This document shows positions 50,891 to 59,455 of a stretch of DNA of 64,000 nucleotides, piece by piece. The notes below the pieces were generated by a model. The model had not been told where the DNA came from, did not search any database, and saw nothing but the letters and a program-made list of their open reading frames with translations. The stretch lies in assembly GCA_900769875.1 (NCBI GenBank), contig CAAGII010000182.1:27018-91017 (forward strand). Reading direction: 5' to 3'. The stretch comes from Clostridia bacterium (GTDB taxonomy: Bacteria; Bacillota; Clostridia; Christensenellales; Aristaeellaceae). Made by a program: the position numbers and the translations under genes. Position 1 is the first letter of the stretch. Every line of letters begins with the position of its first letter.

Positions 50891-52396
50891 TTATTCGACT
50901 GCAAACAGGATACAGCTGACAGGCGCGAGCGTGACGCTGCCGTCATCCGTCAGGGCGTTACCGACCGCGCCGAGCAGCGTCCATGCGCCGTCATGAAGCC
51001 GTTCCTTCTCCAGCGTGATTTCCTCCGTGCCGACATTCGCGGCGTAAAGCACGGCTTGCCCGTGGTCTGTAACGGTGAAGCAGCAGATGCTGTCGAAGCC
51101 CGTGTCAAGCGCGTTCATTTGTCCGCCGATGAACACGGACGACTGGCGGCGAAGAGCAATCAGCTGCCGGTAGGTGTTCAGCAGGCTGTCCGGATCGGCG
51201 TCCTGCATGTCAACGCCTTCCTTGAGGCGCTGCTTCTGATCAGCGTCCTGAGGAGGATTGCACATGCCCTCAGCGTCCGCGGCGCTCCACAGCATGGGCA
51301 GACGCTTGTTTTCGTCGCGCCCGGAGCCGCTCATGCCAAGCTCCTCGCCGTAGTAGACGGTCGGACGTCCGGGCAGCATCAGATACAGCATGGCAGCGGC
51401 TTTGAGCTTCTGCACATCGGACCTGAGCATGCCGCGAACGCGGGCGATGTCATGATTGGTCAGGAATGGCGCGTCCACGGAGGCGGGAGAGACGGCTCTT
51501 ATCTGCGCCTGATAGTCGGCGAGGCGCGTTGCCACAGCCTTACCGTTGCCGCTGGATGCAGCCTTGACCAGCACGCCGCTTTGATCGGCGTTCGGAAAGC
51601 CGAACAGGCTGTCAATGCCGCTTTCATACATGGTGAGGATGGACTGCGCTGTTGTCCATGCCTCGCCCACAAGATAGCAGTCTGGGTCAAACTGCTTGGC
51701 GCTTTCGTTCAGGAAGCGCAGAAAGTCCGTATTTGACCGATCTGCGCCGGTGTAGTAGCTGGTTACAGCGTCAAGCCGGAAGCCCTTCACGCCATGCCCT
51801 TGCCAGAATGCCATGATATCAGCGATCTGCGCGCGCACAGCTTCATTGTCAAGGTTCAGATCCGGCATGTGGTAGCCGAACGCGCCCTCGTAATACCAGT
51901 CCTCCGTGCCGGGCACTGGGTGCTGGGAGGAGTTGTGCGAGAAATGATACCACGCGGTGTAAGGACTGTCCGTACCGCTTCGCAGCGCGTCGCAGGCGGC
52001 CAGAAACCACGGATGCTCGGAGGAGGTGTGGTTGACCACCAGATCGAGCATCACGCTGATTCCGCGCGCGCCGCAGGCAGCGACCAGAGCGTCAAAATCC
52101 TCCAGTGTACCGTAGCTTGCATCGACCTGACAGTAATCCAGCACATCGTACTTGTGGTAGGACAGGGAAGGATGGATGGGCATCAGCCAGATCGTGCTGA
52201 TACCCAATGACTCGATATAGTCCAGCTTGTCAATGATCCCCTGCAAATCGCCGCAGCCGTCGCCATTACTGTCTGCAAAGGAGGCGACAAAAATTTCGTA
52301 AATCACCCCGGAAGCAGACTGCTCCCCGACTGCGCAGGTCAGGGAGCAGCTCGCGACAAGCAGCAGCGCCGTGAGCAGGCAAAGCAGCCGACGCAT
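50891..52396 (-). CDS. GH13 alpha-amylase family lipoprotein
   Basis: 501 residues. The signal peptide ends in a lipobox 'LLLVASC', so the enzyme is lipid-anchored on the outside of the membrane. The GH13 regions are complete: 'LDLVVNH' near residue 115 (region I), 'GFRLDAVTSYY' near 201 (nucleophile Asp), 'YLVGEAWTTAQS' near 240 (acid/base Glu) and 'PFLTNHDIAR' near 306 (stabilising Asp). 'YEIFVASFADSNGDGCGDLQGI' near 33 is typical of the oligo-glucosidase/amylase branch with a calcium-type loop. It should degrade starch or maltodextrin for the MalEFG transporter encoded just upstream; the start touches the malG stop. Confidence 0.92.
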   Translation of the reverse strand: MRRLLCLLTALLLVASCSLTCAVGEQSASGVIYEIFVASFADSNGDGCGDLQGIIDKLDYIESLGISTIWLMPIHPSLSYHKYDVLDYCQVDASYGTLEDFDALVAACGARGISVMLDLVVNHTSSEHPWFLAACDALRSGTDSPYTAWYHFSHNSSQHPVPGTEDWYYEGAFGYHMPDLNLDNEAVRAQIADIMAFWQGHGVKGFRLDAVTSYYTGADRSNTDFLRFLNESAKQFDPDCYLVGEAWTTAQSILTMYESGIDSLFGFPNADQSGVLVKAASSGNGKAVATRLADYQAQIRAVSPASVDAPFLTNHDIARVRGMLRSDVQKLKAAAMLYLMLPGRPTVYYGEELGMSGSGRDENKRLPMLWSAADAEGMCNPPQDADQKQRLKEGVDMQDADPDSLLNTYRQLIALRRQSSVFIGGQMNALDTGFDSICCFTVTDHGQAVLYAANVGTEEITLEKERLHDGAWTLLGAVGNALTDDGSVTLAPVSCILFAVE

Positions 52397-53235
52397 CAGC
52401 CCTTCACCGAGCCGCCGGTGATGCCTTCCACATAGAACTTCTGCATGATGAAGAACAGTACAGAAATCGGAATGGACACCAGCACGCCGCCAGCGCAGAA
52501 CTGTGCGAAGTAGTTGTTGCGGTTGATCTTGTCAACCATGGAGAACAGGCCCATCGCCACCGTCTTGTTCGCGTTGGAGGAGAGCATGATGCTTGCGAAC
52601 ACGAAGTCCATCCAGGGCGCGAGGAAGGCGTTGATGACCGTATACACGATGATGGGCTTGGACAGGGGCACGATGATTTTCCAGAACACGGTCAGCTCGT
52701 TCGCGCCCTCAAGGTAAGCGGCCTCGCGGAGCGACTTGCTGATGGTGTCAAAGAAGCCCTTTGCAATCAGATAGCCAAGACCCGAGCCTGCGGAGTAGAC
52801 GATAATCATACCCACGCGCTTGTCGGTCAGACCGAGGTTCTTCATGATGAAGTACACGGCGATCATGGACAGGAAGCCGGGGAACAGGTTCATGATGATG
52901 GCGGCGTTCATCAGCGGCTTGCGGAGTTTGAAGCGCATGCAGCTCATGGCGTAGGCGACCATCAGCACGAAGATGGAGGAAATGATGCACACGAACACCG
53001 CAATGATGAACGTATTCATGAACCACTGCGGGAACTGGCTGACGGAGGTGGAGTCCGCTGTCAGCAGATTGACGTAATGCTCAATGGTATAGCCCTTGGG
53101 GAAGAAGCTGGAGATGTTCGGGCCCTTGTCAGTGCCGAAGGAGCAGAGCACCAGCCAGATGATGGGAATCAGCCAGAACAGCGCGAGCAGGGCAAGAATG
53201 ACATGACGAATGACCAAACGAAGCTGCTTACTCAT
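52396..53235 (-). CDS. malG: Maltodextrin ABC transporter permease, MalG type
   Basis: 279 residues, six helices. 'EAAYLEGANELTVFWKIIVPLSKPI' in pieces near residue 170 is the EAA loop, and the C-terminal 'FYVEGITGGSVKG' is the diagnostic MalG ending. Overlaps the malF stop by four bases (ATGA). Works with MalF; the ATPase is not encoded here. Symbol given by family and context. Confidence 0.88.
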   Translation of the reverse strand: MSKQLRLVIRHVILALLALFWLIPIIWLVLCSFGTDKGPNISSFFPKGYTIEHYVNLLTADSTSVSQFPQWFMNTFIIAVFVCIISSIFVLMVAYAMSCMRFKLRKPLMNAAIIMNLFPGFLSMIAVYFIMKNLGLTDKRVGMIIVYSAGSGLGYLIAKGFFDTISKSLREAAYLEGANELTVFWKIIVPLSKPIIVYTVINAFLAPWMDFVFASIMLSSNANKTVAMGLFSMVDKINRNNYFAQFCAGGVLVSIPISVLFFIMQKFYVEGITGGSVKG

Positions 53236-54674
53236 TGGAAGTTCTCCTCCTTGTCACCCTTGATCAGCTGGTTGAAGGCCAGCAGCGTGACCGTGGCGCA
53301 CACAATGAACACCAGAATGCCGATCACGGAGGCCATCTTGTAGTTGCTCTGCTCCTGCGTCAGGCGATAGAGCCAGGTCACGAGCAGGTCGACCTCCTTG
53401 GCGTTGGCGGAAGCCATCATCTGATCGCCGGAGGTGTAGACTTCCTGCGTGAGCAGGTAGATGACGTTGAAGTTGTTGATATTGCTCACCAGCGAATTGA
53501 CCAGCGACGGACCGGTCACGAACAGGATGTAGGGCATGGTGATGGACTTGAAGGATTGCCAGGCGTTCGCGCCGTCGATTTTCGCGGATTCGAGGATATC
53601 GTTGGGGATGTTCAGCAGCACGCCGTAGGCGATGAGCATCTGATAGGGAATACCGACCCACATGTTGATGAGGATAATCATGGGCTTGGCCCAGGTGGGA
53701 TTGGACAGGAAGGGAATATAGTTGGTGCGGATGGCGCCGATGTTCTTCAGCCACGCGGTGATGCCGGCGTTGGCACACAGGGTATTGACGATGCCCTGAT
53801 CGGCAAAGAAGTTACGCACCAGCAGCAGCGAGACGAACTGCGGCACGGCGATGGCGATCATAAACAGGGTGCGCCACAGCTTCTTGACCTTCGTGTTCTT
53901 GTTGTTGATGAACATGGCAAGCAGAATGCCGCCGAAGTAGCAGGTGAAGGTGGCAAACACGGACCAGATCAGCGTCCATGCGAGCACGCGCACAAAGGCA
54001 TAGCCAAAGGCGCCTGTACCGCTCATGTCAAAGAGCGCGCGGAAGTTGTTGAAGCCTACCCAAGTAAACAGGTTGGCGGGCACAAGATGCGCGCGGTCGT
54101 AGTTGGTGAAGGCGATGCAGATCATCACGATCAGCGGAATCACGGTGAACACGATCACGCCCAGGACCGGAAGAGAAAGCAGTGTGCGATGGAACTTGAT
54201 GGAAACGCAGTCCGAAAGATCCTCCCGGAAGCTGTTGACATGCTTGCCGCTGCGGGCGAGCTTCTCCACCGCGTGCGCGTTGCGCAGGTTGCGCAGCCAC
54301 AGGCCGACGGCCGCCACAATCACGACAATGCCGATGATGCCAAAGAGCAGAATCATGAACGAGTTGTCATAGTCGTTGAACTCGTTCTTCATGGTCTGCG
54401 GATTGAACACCTTCGCCATCTTGACGGTGCCGAGCGTGCCCATTTTGGAGATGTAGGGCCAGAATACTGCCGGAATCATCCAAAGCAGCAGCGCCTCCAC
54501 CAGGGTAATCAGTGCGCCCTTGACATACTGCTTGCGCGCGAAGCAGCTGCTGCCGCAGACCAGCGCGCTCAGTCTGGTCCAGATGTCGCCGTCGCGGACG
54601 GCTTCAAAGACCTGTACAAAAAAGCCTTTATCCTCAGGCATGCCATGGGTGTTTTGCATGGCTTCTTTCGCCAT
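53232..54674 (-). CDS. malF: Maltodextrin ABC transporter permease, MalF type
   Basis: 480 residues. Eight or more helices: an N-terminal extension with its own hydrophobic stretches ('LVEALLLWMIPAVFWPYI' near 58, 'FMILLFGIIGIVVIVAAVGLWL' in pieces near 105) followed by the permease core. The EAA loop reads 'ESAKIDGANAWQSFKSITMPYI' near 365. The length and extension are typical of Gram-positive MalF proteins. The start codon is probably 54674; the ribosome site is weak (GGGG 5 bases upstream). Separated from malE by a terminator-like hairpin. Confidence 0.88.
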   Translation of the reverse strand: MAKEAMQNTHGMPEDKGFFVQVFEAVRDGDIWTRLSALVCGSSCFARKQYVKGALITLVEALLLWMIPAVFWPYISKMGTLGTVKMAKVFNPQTMKNEFNDYDNSFMILLFGIIGIVVIVAAVGLWLRNLRNAHAVEKLARSGKHVNSFREDLSDCVSIKFHRTLLSLPVLGVIVFTVIPLIVMICIAFTNYDRAHLVPANLFTWVGFNNFRALFDMSGTGAFGYAFVRVLAWTLIWSVFATFTCYFGGILLAMFINNKNTKVKKLWRTLFMIAIAVPQFVSLLLVRNFFADQGIVNTLCANAGITAWLKNIGAIRTNYIPFLSNPTWAKPMIILINMWVGIPYQMLIAYGVLLNIPNDILESAKIDGANAWQSFKSITMPYILFVTGPSLVNSLVSNINNFNVIYLLTQEVYTSGDQMMASANAKEVDLLVTWLYRLTQEQSNYKMASVIGILVFIVCATVTLLAFNQLIKGDKEENFQ

Positions 54675-54745
54675 ATTGCCCCGCGCTCCTCTCTCAAATC
54701 AAGGTTGTGTTCGTTCCTGATCGAAGAAAACCCCTATCGTCCGTG

Positions 54746-54798
54746 GAAAAAAGGAGCCGTCCCGCTCCCAATCCTTAGCAGCTGGAAACGGGACGGCT
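54746..54798 (-). terminator. Attenuating terminator between malE and malF
   Basis: AGCCGTCCCG (54755-54764) pairs with CGGGACGGCT (54789-54798). On the minus strand the stem is followed by CCTTTTTTCC. It lies in the 143-bp gap after malE, so most transcripts should stop here, giving more binding protein than permease. Confidence 0.75.
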
Positions 54799-54817
54799 GA
54801 TGATTGCAGTATGCGGA

Positions 54818-56041
54818 TTACTCCATGGGAGCGGCGGTGATGCCGGCCACGGCGTTGTCCAGCAGGGTCTGCAGGTCGGTGCCGTCGGGGTTGCCGCTGG
54901 TGAGCAGCTTGCCCAGGGTCTCAGCGGGAGCCCAGTAGTTGTTGGCAACCACCTGGATGGTGGCATAGGCGGACTGAGCGGCCAGCGCGGAGATGGCGGG
55001 GTTGGCCTTCACAGCGTCAGAAGCGGCGGCTTCCACATTGGAGGGACCCTGACCACGGATCTCGAAGCGGGAGACCTGGCTCTCATAGTTGGTCATGTAC
55101 TCGGCCAGCAGCATGGCGTAGCCGACGTTCTCGCTCATGGGGTTGACGCCCAGCAGCTTGTAGCCGGCGAAGGAGCCCATCTGAACCTGCTGACCAGCCA
55201 CGGTGTAGGTGGGCAGCTTGGCGGCGGCGTAGTTCTCGCCCCAGGCTTCCTCAGCAACCTTGGCATTCCAGGCGCCGTTCACGCCAGCGATGACAGAGCC
55301 GTCCTTCACGCCGGTGACGAAGGAGTCGCCGCCGAAGGTCAGAAAGCCGGGGTGGGTGCCGATGTCAATGATGGCCTGCGCAACGTCCACGCCCTTGATG
55401 GGGGTATCGGTCGCGTTCCAGTTGCACTCGTTCTGCAGGCCGGTGGCGTCGCTCTTCATGGTCAGGCCAGCGCCCTTGAAGAAGGAGTACAGATACCAGC
55501 CGGACACTTCCATGCCGATGAACTTGCCGTTCTGAGCGGCGATCTCAAGCATGCGATCCATGGACTGCACGTCTTCCTCGGTGAAGTACGCCTTGTTGTA
55601 GAACATGAAGTAGCCGTTGTCGGCGGTGGCAGGATAAGCGTACAGGGTGCCGTTGCTCATGCAGGCCTGCACAGCGCCAGCCTCAAGGCCACCGTTGGCA
55701 GCGATGATGGCGTCAGCGTTCATCACAACTTCCTGGAGCGCGCCAGCAGCCACCAGATCGACGAACTGGTCGTCGGCAAAGGTGAACACGTCAGCGGCAG
55801 CCTCGGGGTCGGCCAGCACCTTGGACTTGGCGTCGCCCTCGGAAACGATATCATAGGTGATGTCGAAGGTGGCTTCGGGATGGGCAGCCTTGAACGAAGC
55901 AACCACGCCGTCCAGCCATTCGATGTCCTCATTGGTGCCCACCCAGACCCTCAGGGCGATGGCGTCGTCAGCCAGCGCGCAGGAGCTGACCATCGTCAGC
56001 AGCATGGCCATGGCCAGAAGCATAGCAAGGAACTTTTTCAT
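54818..56041 (-). CDS. malE: Maltodextrin-binding lipoprotein, MalE type
   Basis: 407 residues. The signal peptide MKKFLAMLLAMAMLLTMVSSC ends in the lipobox 'MVSSC', so the mature protein is lipid-anchored. 'LRVWVGTNEDIEWLDGVVASF' near 30, 'FTFADDQFVDLVAAGAL' near 82 and 'GVNGAWNAKVAEEAWG' near 255 (the W-containing sugar-binding block) are MalE-like. It binds maltodextrins and delivers them to MalFG. AAAGGAGG precedes the start, and the LacI-type gene ends 20 bp upstream on the same strand. Confidence 0.88.
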   Translation of the reverse strand: MKKFLAMLLAMAMLLTMVSSCALADDAIALRVWVGTNEDIEWLDGVVASFKAAHPEATFDITYDIVSEGDAKSKVLADPEAAADVFTFADDQFVDLVAAGALQEVVMNADAIIAANGGLEAGAVQACMSNGTLYAYPATADNGYFMFYNKAYFTEEDVQSMDRMLEIAAQNGKFIGMEVSGWYLYSFFKGAGLTMKSDATGLQNECNWNATDTPIKGVDVAQAIIDIGTHPGFLTFGGDSFVTGVKDGSVIAGVNGAWNAKVAEEAWGENYAAAKLPTYTVAGQQVQMGSFAGYKLLGVNPMSENVGYAMLLAEYMTNYESQVSRFEIRGQGPSNVEAAASDAVKANPAISALAAQSAYATIQVVANNYWAPAETLGKLLTSGNPDGTDLQTLLDNAVAGITAAPME

Positions 56042-56060
56042 GGGGTTTCCTCCTTTATTC

Positions 56061-57107
56061 TCACACGGCGCTGCCGTGCGGAGTACATAGTGTGCGCTGC
56101 GCTTCCGTTACCGATTCGCGCAGCTCGATGGATGCGGGGACTACAATGTGCTGTGTCTGTGACGCGCCGCTGAGCAGCTCGGCCAGTACGGCTACGCTCC
56201 GATCGGCAATCTCCGCGATCGGCTGCTGCACAGTGGAAAGGCGGGGGATCAGGTGGCTGGACAGCTCCGTGCCGTCGTAGCCGAACACGCTCACATCCTC
56301 AGGGACGCGCTTGCCCATGTCGCGCAGCGCGCGGATTACGCCCATCGCGACCGTGTCACCCATGCAGAACACCGCCGTGGTGTCGGGTTTACGCTGAAAG
56401 AAGGCACGGGTTTCGTCGCCCGCGTAGGCAAGGGAAAATCGCGTCTGTACATAGCGCTCGGGATCGAACGCCACGCCAGATTCACGGCACGCGTCCAGCG
56501 CGCCCTGATAGCGCTTGGAGAAGCAATCGCCGGAGTCACGGTCGCCGCCGAACATGGCGATGCGCGTGTGACCGCGGTCAAGCAGCGCCTTCATGACGTC
56601 GTGCCCCATCTGCCGGTCGTTGATCGAAACGGACGAGGCGCGATCCATCAGCGTATTCTGTGTATCAACCGTGACAAAGACCATGGGTACGTCCACATGA
56701 TCCAGCACATGGGCGCGCTTGTCCACAAGGCTGCCGACAAAGATGAAGCCGCATGCCCGCTTTTCGCAGTACATCTGCCATGCCGTCCGAAACTCATCGG
56801 CCGATTCGTCGATAAACTCGGTGCACAGCGCCAGCTGATTGTCAGAGGCAGCCTGAAGGATCGCCTCCGCAAGCTCGTTGAGAAAGGGATTTCGCCTGCC
56901 GCGCAGGATCATGGCGACCATCTCGACCTCGGTCTGCTTCAGCCCGCGTGCGTTCGCGTTGCCCACAAAGTGGCATTCGGCGATGATCCGTTCCACCTTC
57001 TCGCGGGTTTCGTGGTTCACATCCGGGCGATGATTCAGCACACGCGATACGGTGGTGACGCTGACGCCTGCGAGTCTGGCAATGTCCTTGATGGTATAGA
57101 TCTTCAT
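56061..57107 (-). CDS. LacI-family regulator of the maltodextrin operon
   Basis: 348 residues. The helix-turn-helix 'IYTIKDIARLAGVSVTTVSR' starts at residue 3; the sensor domain contains 'GFIFVGSLVDKRAHVL', 'FCMGDTVAMGVIRALRDM' near 240 and 'VSVFGYDGTELSSHL' near 265. It is the first gene of the malE-malF-malG-amylase operon on the same strand, a MalR-like arrangement, so it likely represses its own operon in the absence of maltodextrin. Start taken as ATG 57107; no strong ribosome site is visible and an in-frame TTG five codons earlier is an alternative. Confidence 0.88.
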   Translation of the reverse strand: MKIYTIKDIARLAGVSVTTVSRVLNHRPDVNHETREKVERIIAECHFVGNANARGLKQTEVEMVAMILRGRRNPFLNELAEAILQAASDNQLALCTEFIDESADEFRTAWQMYCEKRACGFIFVGSLVDKRAHVLDHVDVPMVFVTVDTQNTLMDRASSVSINDRQMGHDVMKALLDRGHTRIAMFGGDRDSGDCFSKRYQGALDACRESGVAFDPERYVQTRFSLAYAGDETRAFFQRKPDTTAVFCMGDTVAMGVIRALRDMGKRVPEDVSVFGYDGTELSSHLIPRLSTVQQPIAEIADRSVAVLAELLSGASQTQHIVVPASIELRESVTEAQRTLCTPHGSAV

Positions 57108-57170
57108 AAGCAGTTTCTGCAAGGAGCAGCCATCCTATGCCGCGGATGAGATGTGGCCACCCTTCCTCCG

Positions 57171-57205
57171 GATTGTTGGTAACGTTGTCGGTAACGATTC
57201 CAATC
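57171..57205. promoter_or_regulatory. Tandem operator-like repeats upstream of the LacI/mal operon
   Basis: GGTAACG occurs at 57178-57184 and again at 57190-57196, 12 bp apart (about one helical turn). The first is part of the LacI-type palindromic core AACGTT. The pair is flanked by GATTG (57171) and CAATC (57201) as an inverted pair. It is 65 bp in front of the regulator gene, in a good place for autoregulation. Confidence 0.5.
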
Positions 57206-57463
57206 ATGGATAAACGAATGCGTTCTGTAGGAACGATCCGAAATTTTCCGCTCAGCCTTCTGCCGGAAGCGCCGCTCCACCATGCAGTCTATAGAACGAA
57301 TCCATCATTGGACAGATGAAGTTTATCATATTTGGGAAGTAAAGTCTACAAGAAGTGCAAGATTTAACAAAAATGTAATACATTTCGGCGAGTTCGCCAT
57401 TCCGACATTCTGGGCGCGCAAACGCATTTTTCAGCAGAATCTCATGCAATGCGCGTGCGGCTG

Positions 57464-57472
57464 TGGTATAAT
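57464..57472 (+). promoter_or_regulatory. Extended -10 promoter of the 57,504 gene pair
   Basis: TGG-TATAAT: perfect -10 at 57467-57472 with the TGn extension; no good -35 box. Confidence 0.65.
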
Positions 57473-57503
57473 GGATTCAGCCTCAAGGAAAGGAGGACAA
57501 GCC

Positions 57504-57935
57504 ATGGCTGAACAACGTACCCCCGGCAAGCCCCGCCAGCTGCTCGACACGGCGCTCCGGCTGGTGAAGGGAGACCAGACCTCGCAGCTTGTGGAGCAGT
57601 TCACAAGCGAGATGACGCTGATTGCCGAGGGACTGTGCGATGACCAGTCGCGCCTGCACGACGCTCTTGAAAGCGTGCGCCGCGAGCAGGAGAGTGTCAG
57701 CACCAGGGTGCAAAGCAGTGTGGAGGCGCTGGAGACCAGCGTGCTTGAAAACCAGCGAGAGCTTGATCAAAGGCTGGATGCGCTCGGAAAGCGTCTGGAC
57801 GCGATGGAGCGCCAGCTTACGGCAGTCAGGCAGGACAAGCCGAAGAAGGACGGACTGATGCGCCAGGCTACGATCCTGGTCGGTATCCTGTGCGCCTCAT
57901 GGGTGCTGGTGAGCCTTCTGAGCCTGCTTCGCTGA
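57504..57935 (+). CDS. Coiled-coil protein with C-terminal membrane anchor, unknown function
   Basis: 143 residues. Residues 45-110 are a heptad-rich coiled coil ('SRLHDALESVRREQESV', 'LENQRELDQRLDALGKRL'), then a lysine-rich linker and one hydrophobic segment 'ATILVGILCASWVLVSLLSLL' at the extreme C-terminus. It is therefore probably a tail-anchored or short bitopic membrane protein with the coiled coil in the cytoplasm. AAAGGAGG precedes the start. It is followed after 13 bp by another unknown gene, almost certainly in the same operon. I do not recognise the family. Confidence 0.75.
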   Translation: MAEQRTPGKPRQLLDTALRLVKGDQTSQLVEQFTSEMTLIAEGLCDDQSRLHDALESVRREQESVSTRVQSSVEALETSVLENQRELDQRLDALGKRLDAMERQLTAVRQDKPKKDGLMRQATILVGILCASWVLVSLLSLLR

Positions 57936-57948
57936 AGGGAGAGAAAGC

Positions 57949-58485
57949 ATGAAAACCTATCAGGAAATGCTGGAAAAGTATCGCAAACGCCAGCATGATA
58001 CCGTGGTGGATACCATTGCCGCGGGACTTGCCTATGTGGATGAGGTCGCGGTGGATGCGGGACTTCTGGAGGAGGCGGGGCTGATTGCCGAGCTGACCGA
58101 CAGCGTGACCGGCGTGCTGCCCTTTGCCGTGATCGCCGCCACCGAGGGCACGAAGGTCGTGCTGGGCAGAAAGCCCGTCAAAACTGGCATAAAGGACGGC
58201 GCCTTCCGCATGGTCAAAACCGGCGCCGCCATGGGCGCGGGCGCAGCCGCCGCGACGCTTACGGGGCTTTGGGCCGCCATACCGACCACGATGTGCGTGC
58301 GCACGCTGTTTGACCGCTACAAGAGCCGTGCGCTCATCAGCATGCGCGTGCAGAGCCGCATTGACCGCCTGCATGAGCTGAACGCGCTGATTCGCTCCGG
58401 CAGCGCCGCGGACGTCGGGGCTCAGGCTGAGCTTCCGCTTGAAGCCCTGCTCGTAGGCGGTGGCGTGGAATCATGCGCCATGTGA
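57949..58485 (+). CDS. Conserved-looking glycine/alanine-rich protein, unknown function
   Basis: 178 residues. The N-terminus 'MKTYQEMLEKYRKRQHDTV' is a charged helix. The centre is mildly hydrophobic with two small-residue stretches ('VTGVLPFAVIAATEG' near 52 and 'TGAAMGAGAAAATLTGLWAAIP' in pieces near 85), a glycine-zipper-like pattern able to lie in or on a membrane. The C-terminal third is helical and basic. No signal peptide. Paired with the coiled-coil membrane protein upstream; together they may form a small membrane-associated complex. Family unknown to me. Confidence 0.7.
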   Translation: MKTYQEMLEKYRKRQHDTVVDTIAAGLAYVDEVAVDAGLLEEAGLIAELTDSVTGVLPFAVIAATEGTKVVLGRKPVKTGIKDGAFRMVKTGAAMGAGAAAATLTGLWAAIPTTMCVRTLFDRYKSRALISMRVQSRIDRLHELNALIRSGSAADVGAQAELPLEALLVGGGVESCAM

Positions 58486-58510
58486 CAAAAACTGCGCTTT
58501 GAATGGACAG

Positions 58511-58522
58511 AATTGCGCAATT
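58511..58522. promoter_or_regulatory. 12-bp perfect palindrome upstream of the second transketolase promoter
   Basis: AATTGCGCAATT, 22 bp upstream of the -35 box at 58545. Possible activator or repressor site; could also be chance. Confidence 0.3.
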
Positions 58523-58544
58523 TTCGGCGTTCCGCCTTTCTTGC

Positions 58545-58573
58545 TTGACAATGAAAGACACGGTATCTATAAT
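58545..58573 (+). promoter_or_regulatory. Consensus sigma-A promoter of the second transketolase operon
   Basis: TTGACA (58545-58550), 17-bp spacer, TATAAT (58568-58573): perfect on all counts, implying strong constitutive expression. Confidence 0.93.
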
Positions 58574-58638
58574 AAGGATGACTTACGTCTTACCACCATG
58601 CCGCCAGCGCGGCATAATATCATGGAGGAGGTATGCCC

Positions 58639-59451
58639 ATGGACATTCAGGCGCTGAATGCCACTTGTCGTGCCGTCCGGCGTGACATCATCACCATGAC
58701 CAACAAGGCGGGTGCAGGCCATCCCGGCGGATCTCTGTCTGCGACCGAGCTGCTGGTCGCCCTCTATTTTGATGTGATGAACATCGACCCCAAGGATGAA
58801 AAGAATCCCAACCGCGACCGCTTTGTGCTTTCCAAGGGTCACGCGGCTCCGGGTCTGTATGGCACGCTGTGCGAGCGCGGCTTCTTCGGCCGTGAGGAAT
58901 TTGACCATTTCCGTCAGCTTCACGGTATTCTGCAGGGACATCCTGATGTGAAGAAGTGCCCCGGCGTGGATGCGTCCACCGGCTCCCTGGGTCAGGGCAT
59001 TTCCATCGCGGTCGGCATGGCGCTGGGCGCAAAGCACACGGGCAATCCCTGTCATGTGTATACCCTCATTGGCGACGGCGAGAGCGACGAGGGTCTGGTG
59101 TGGGAAGCATCCATGGCTGCCGCGCATTATCATCTGGACAACCTCACCGTGATTCTGGATCATAACGGCATGCAGATCGACGGTACCAACGATCAGGTGA
59201 TGAGCCTGGGCGATATCAAGGGCAAGTTCGTTGCGTTCGGCTATGACGTGATCGAGGTGGAAAACGGCAACGACATGCAGCAGGTGCTTGACGCGCTGCA
59301 TACGCCTGCCTGCCCCGGCAAGCCGCGCCTGATCCTGATGCACACCACCAAGGGCAAGGGCGTTTCCTTCATGGAAGGTCAGGTTGGCTGGCATGGCAAG
59401 GCCCCCAATAACGAACAGGCCGCGCAGGCCCTGAAGGAACTGGAGGACTAA
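58639..59451 (+). CDS. Transketolase N-terminal subunit, housekeeping-type copy
   Basis: 270 residues. Standard motifs: 'KAGAGHPGGSLSATELLVAL' in pieces near residue 25, 'VLSKGHAAPGLYGTLCERG' near 62, and the ThDP/Mg motif 'LIGDGESDEGLVWEASMA' near 143 with 'DHNGMQIDG' near 174. Start at 58639, 7 bases after GGAGGAGG; the ATG at 58633 is too close. Transcribed from a perfect consensus promoter and followed by the C-subunit after 4 bp. Likely the pentose-phosphate-pathway enzyme, in contrast to the locus-specific copy at 32,561. Confidence 0.93.
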   Translation: MDIQALNATCRAVRRDIITMTNKAGAGHPGGSLSATELLVALYFDVMNIDPKDEKNPNRDRFVLSKGHAAPGLYGTLCERGFFGREEFDHFRQLHGILQGHPDVKKCPGVDASTGSLGQGISIAVGMALGAKHTGNPCHVYTLIGDGESDEGLVWEASMAAAHYHLDNLTVILDHNGMQIDGTNDQVMSLGDIKGKFVAFGYDVIEVENGNDMQQVLDALHTPACPGKPRLILMHTTKGKGVSFMEGQVGWHGKAPNNEQAAQALKELED

Positions 59452-59455
59452 AGCG

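Larger units (their letters stand above)
57108..57503. other. Divergent intergenic region (396 bp)
   Basis: No convincing gene. It contains the tandem operator-like repeats at 57171-57205, then an AT-rich stretch, then the rightward promoter at 57467-57472. A leftward promoter must be here; TATGAT on the minus strand at 57330-57325 is a candidate -10 but lacks a good -35 at normal spacing, so I do not call it. Confidence 0.5.
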
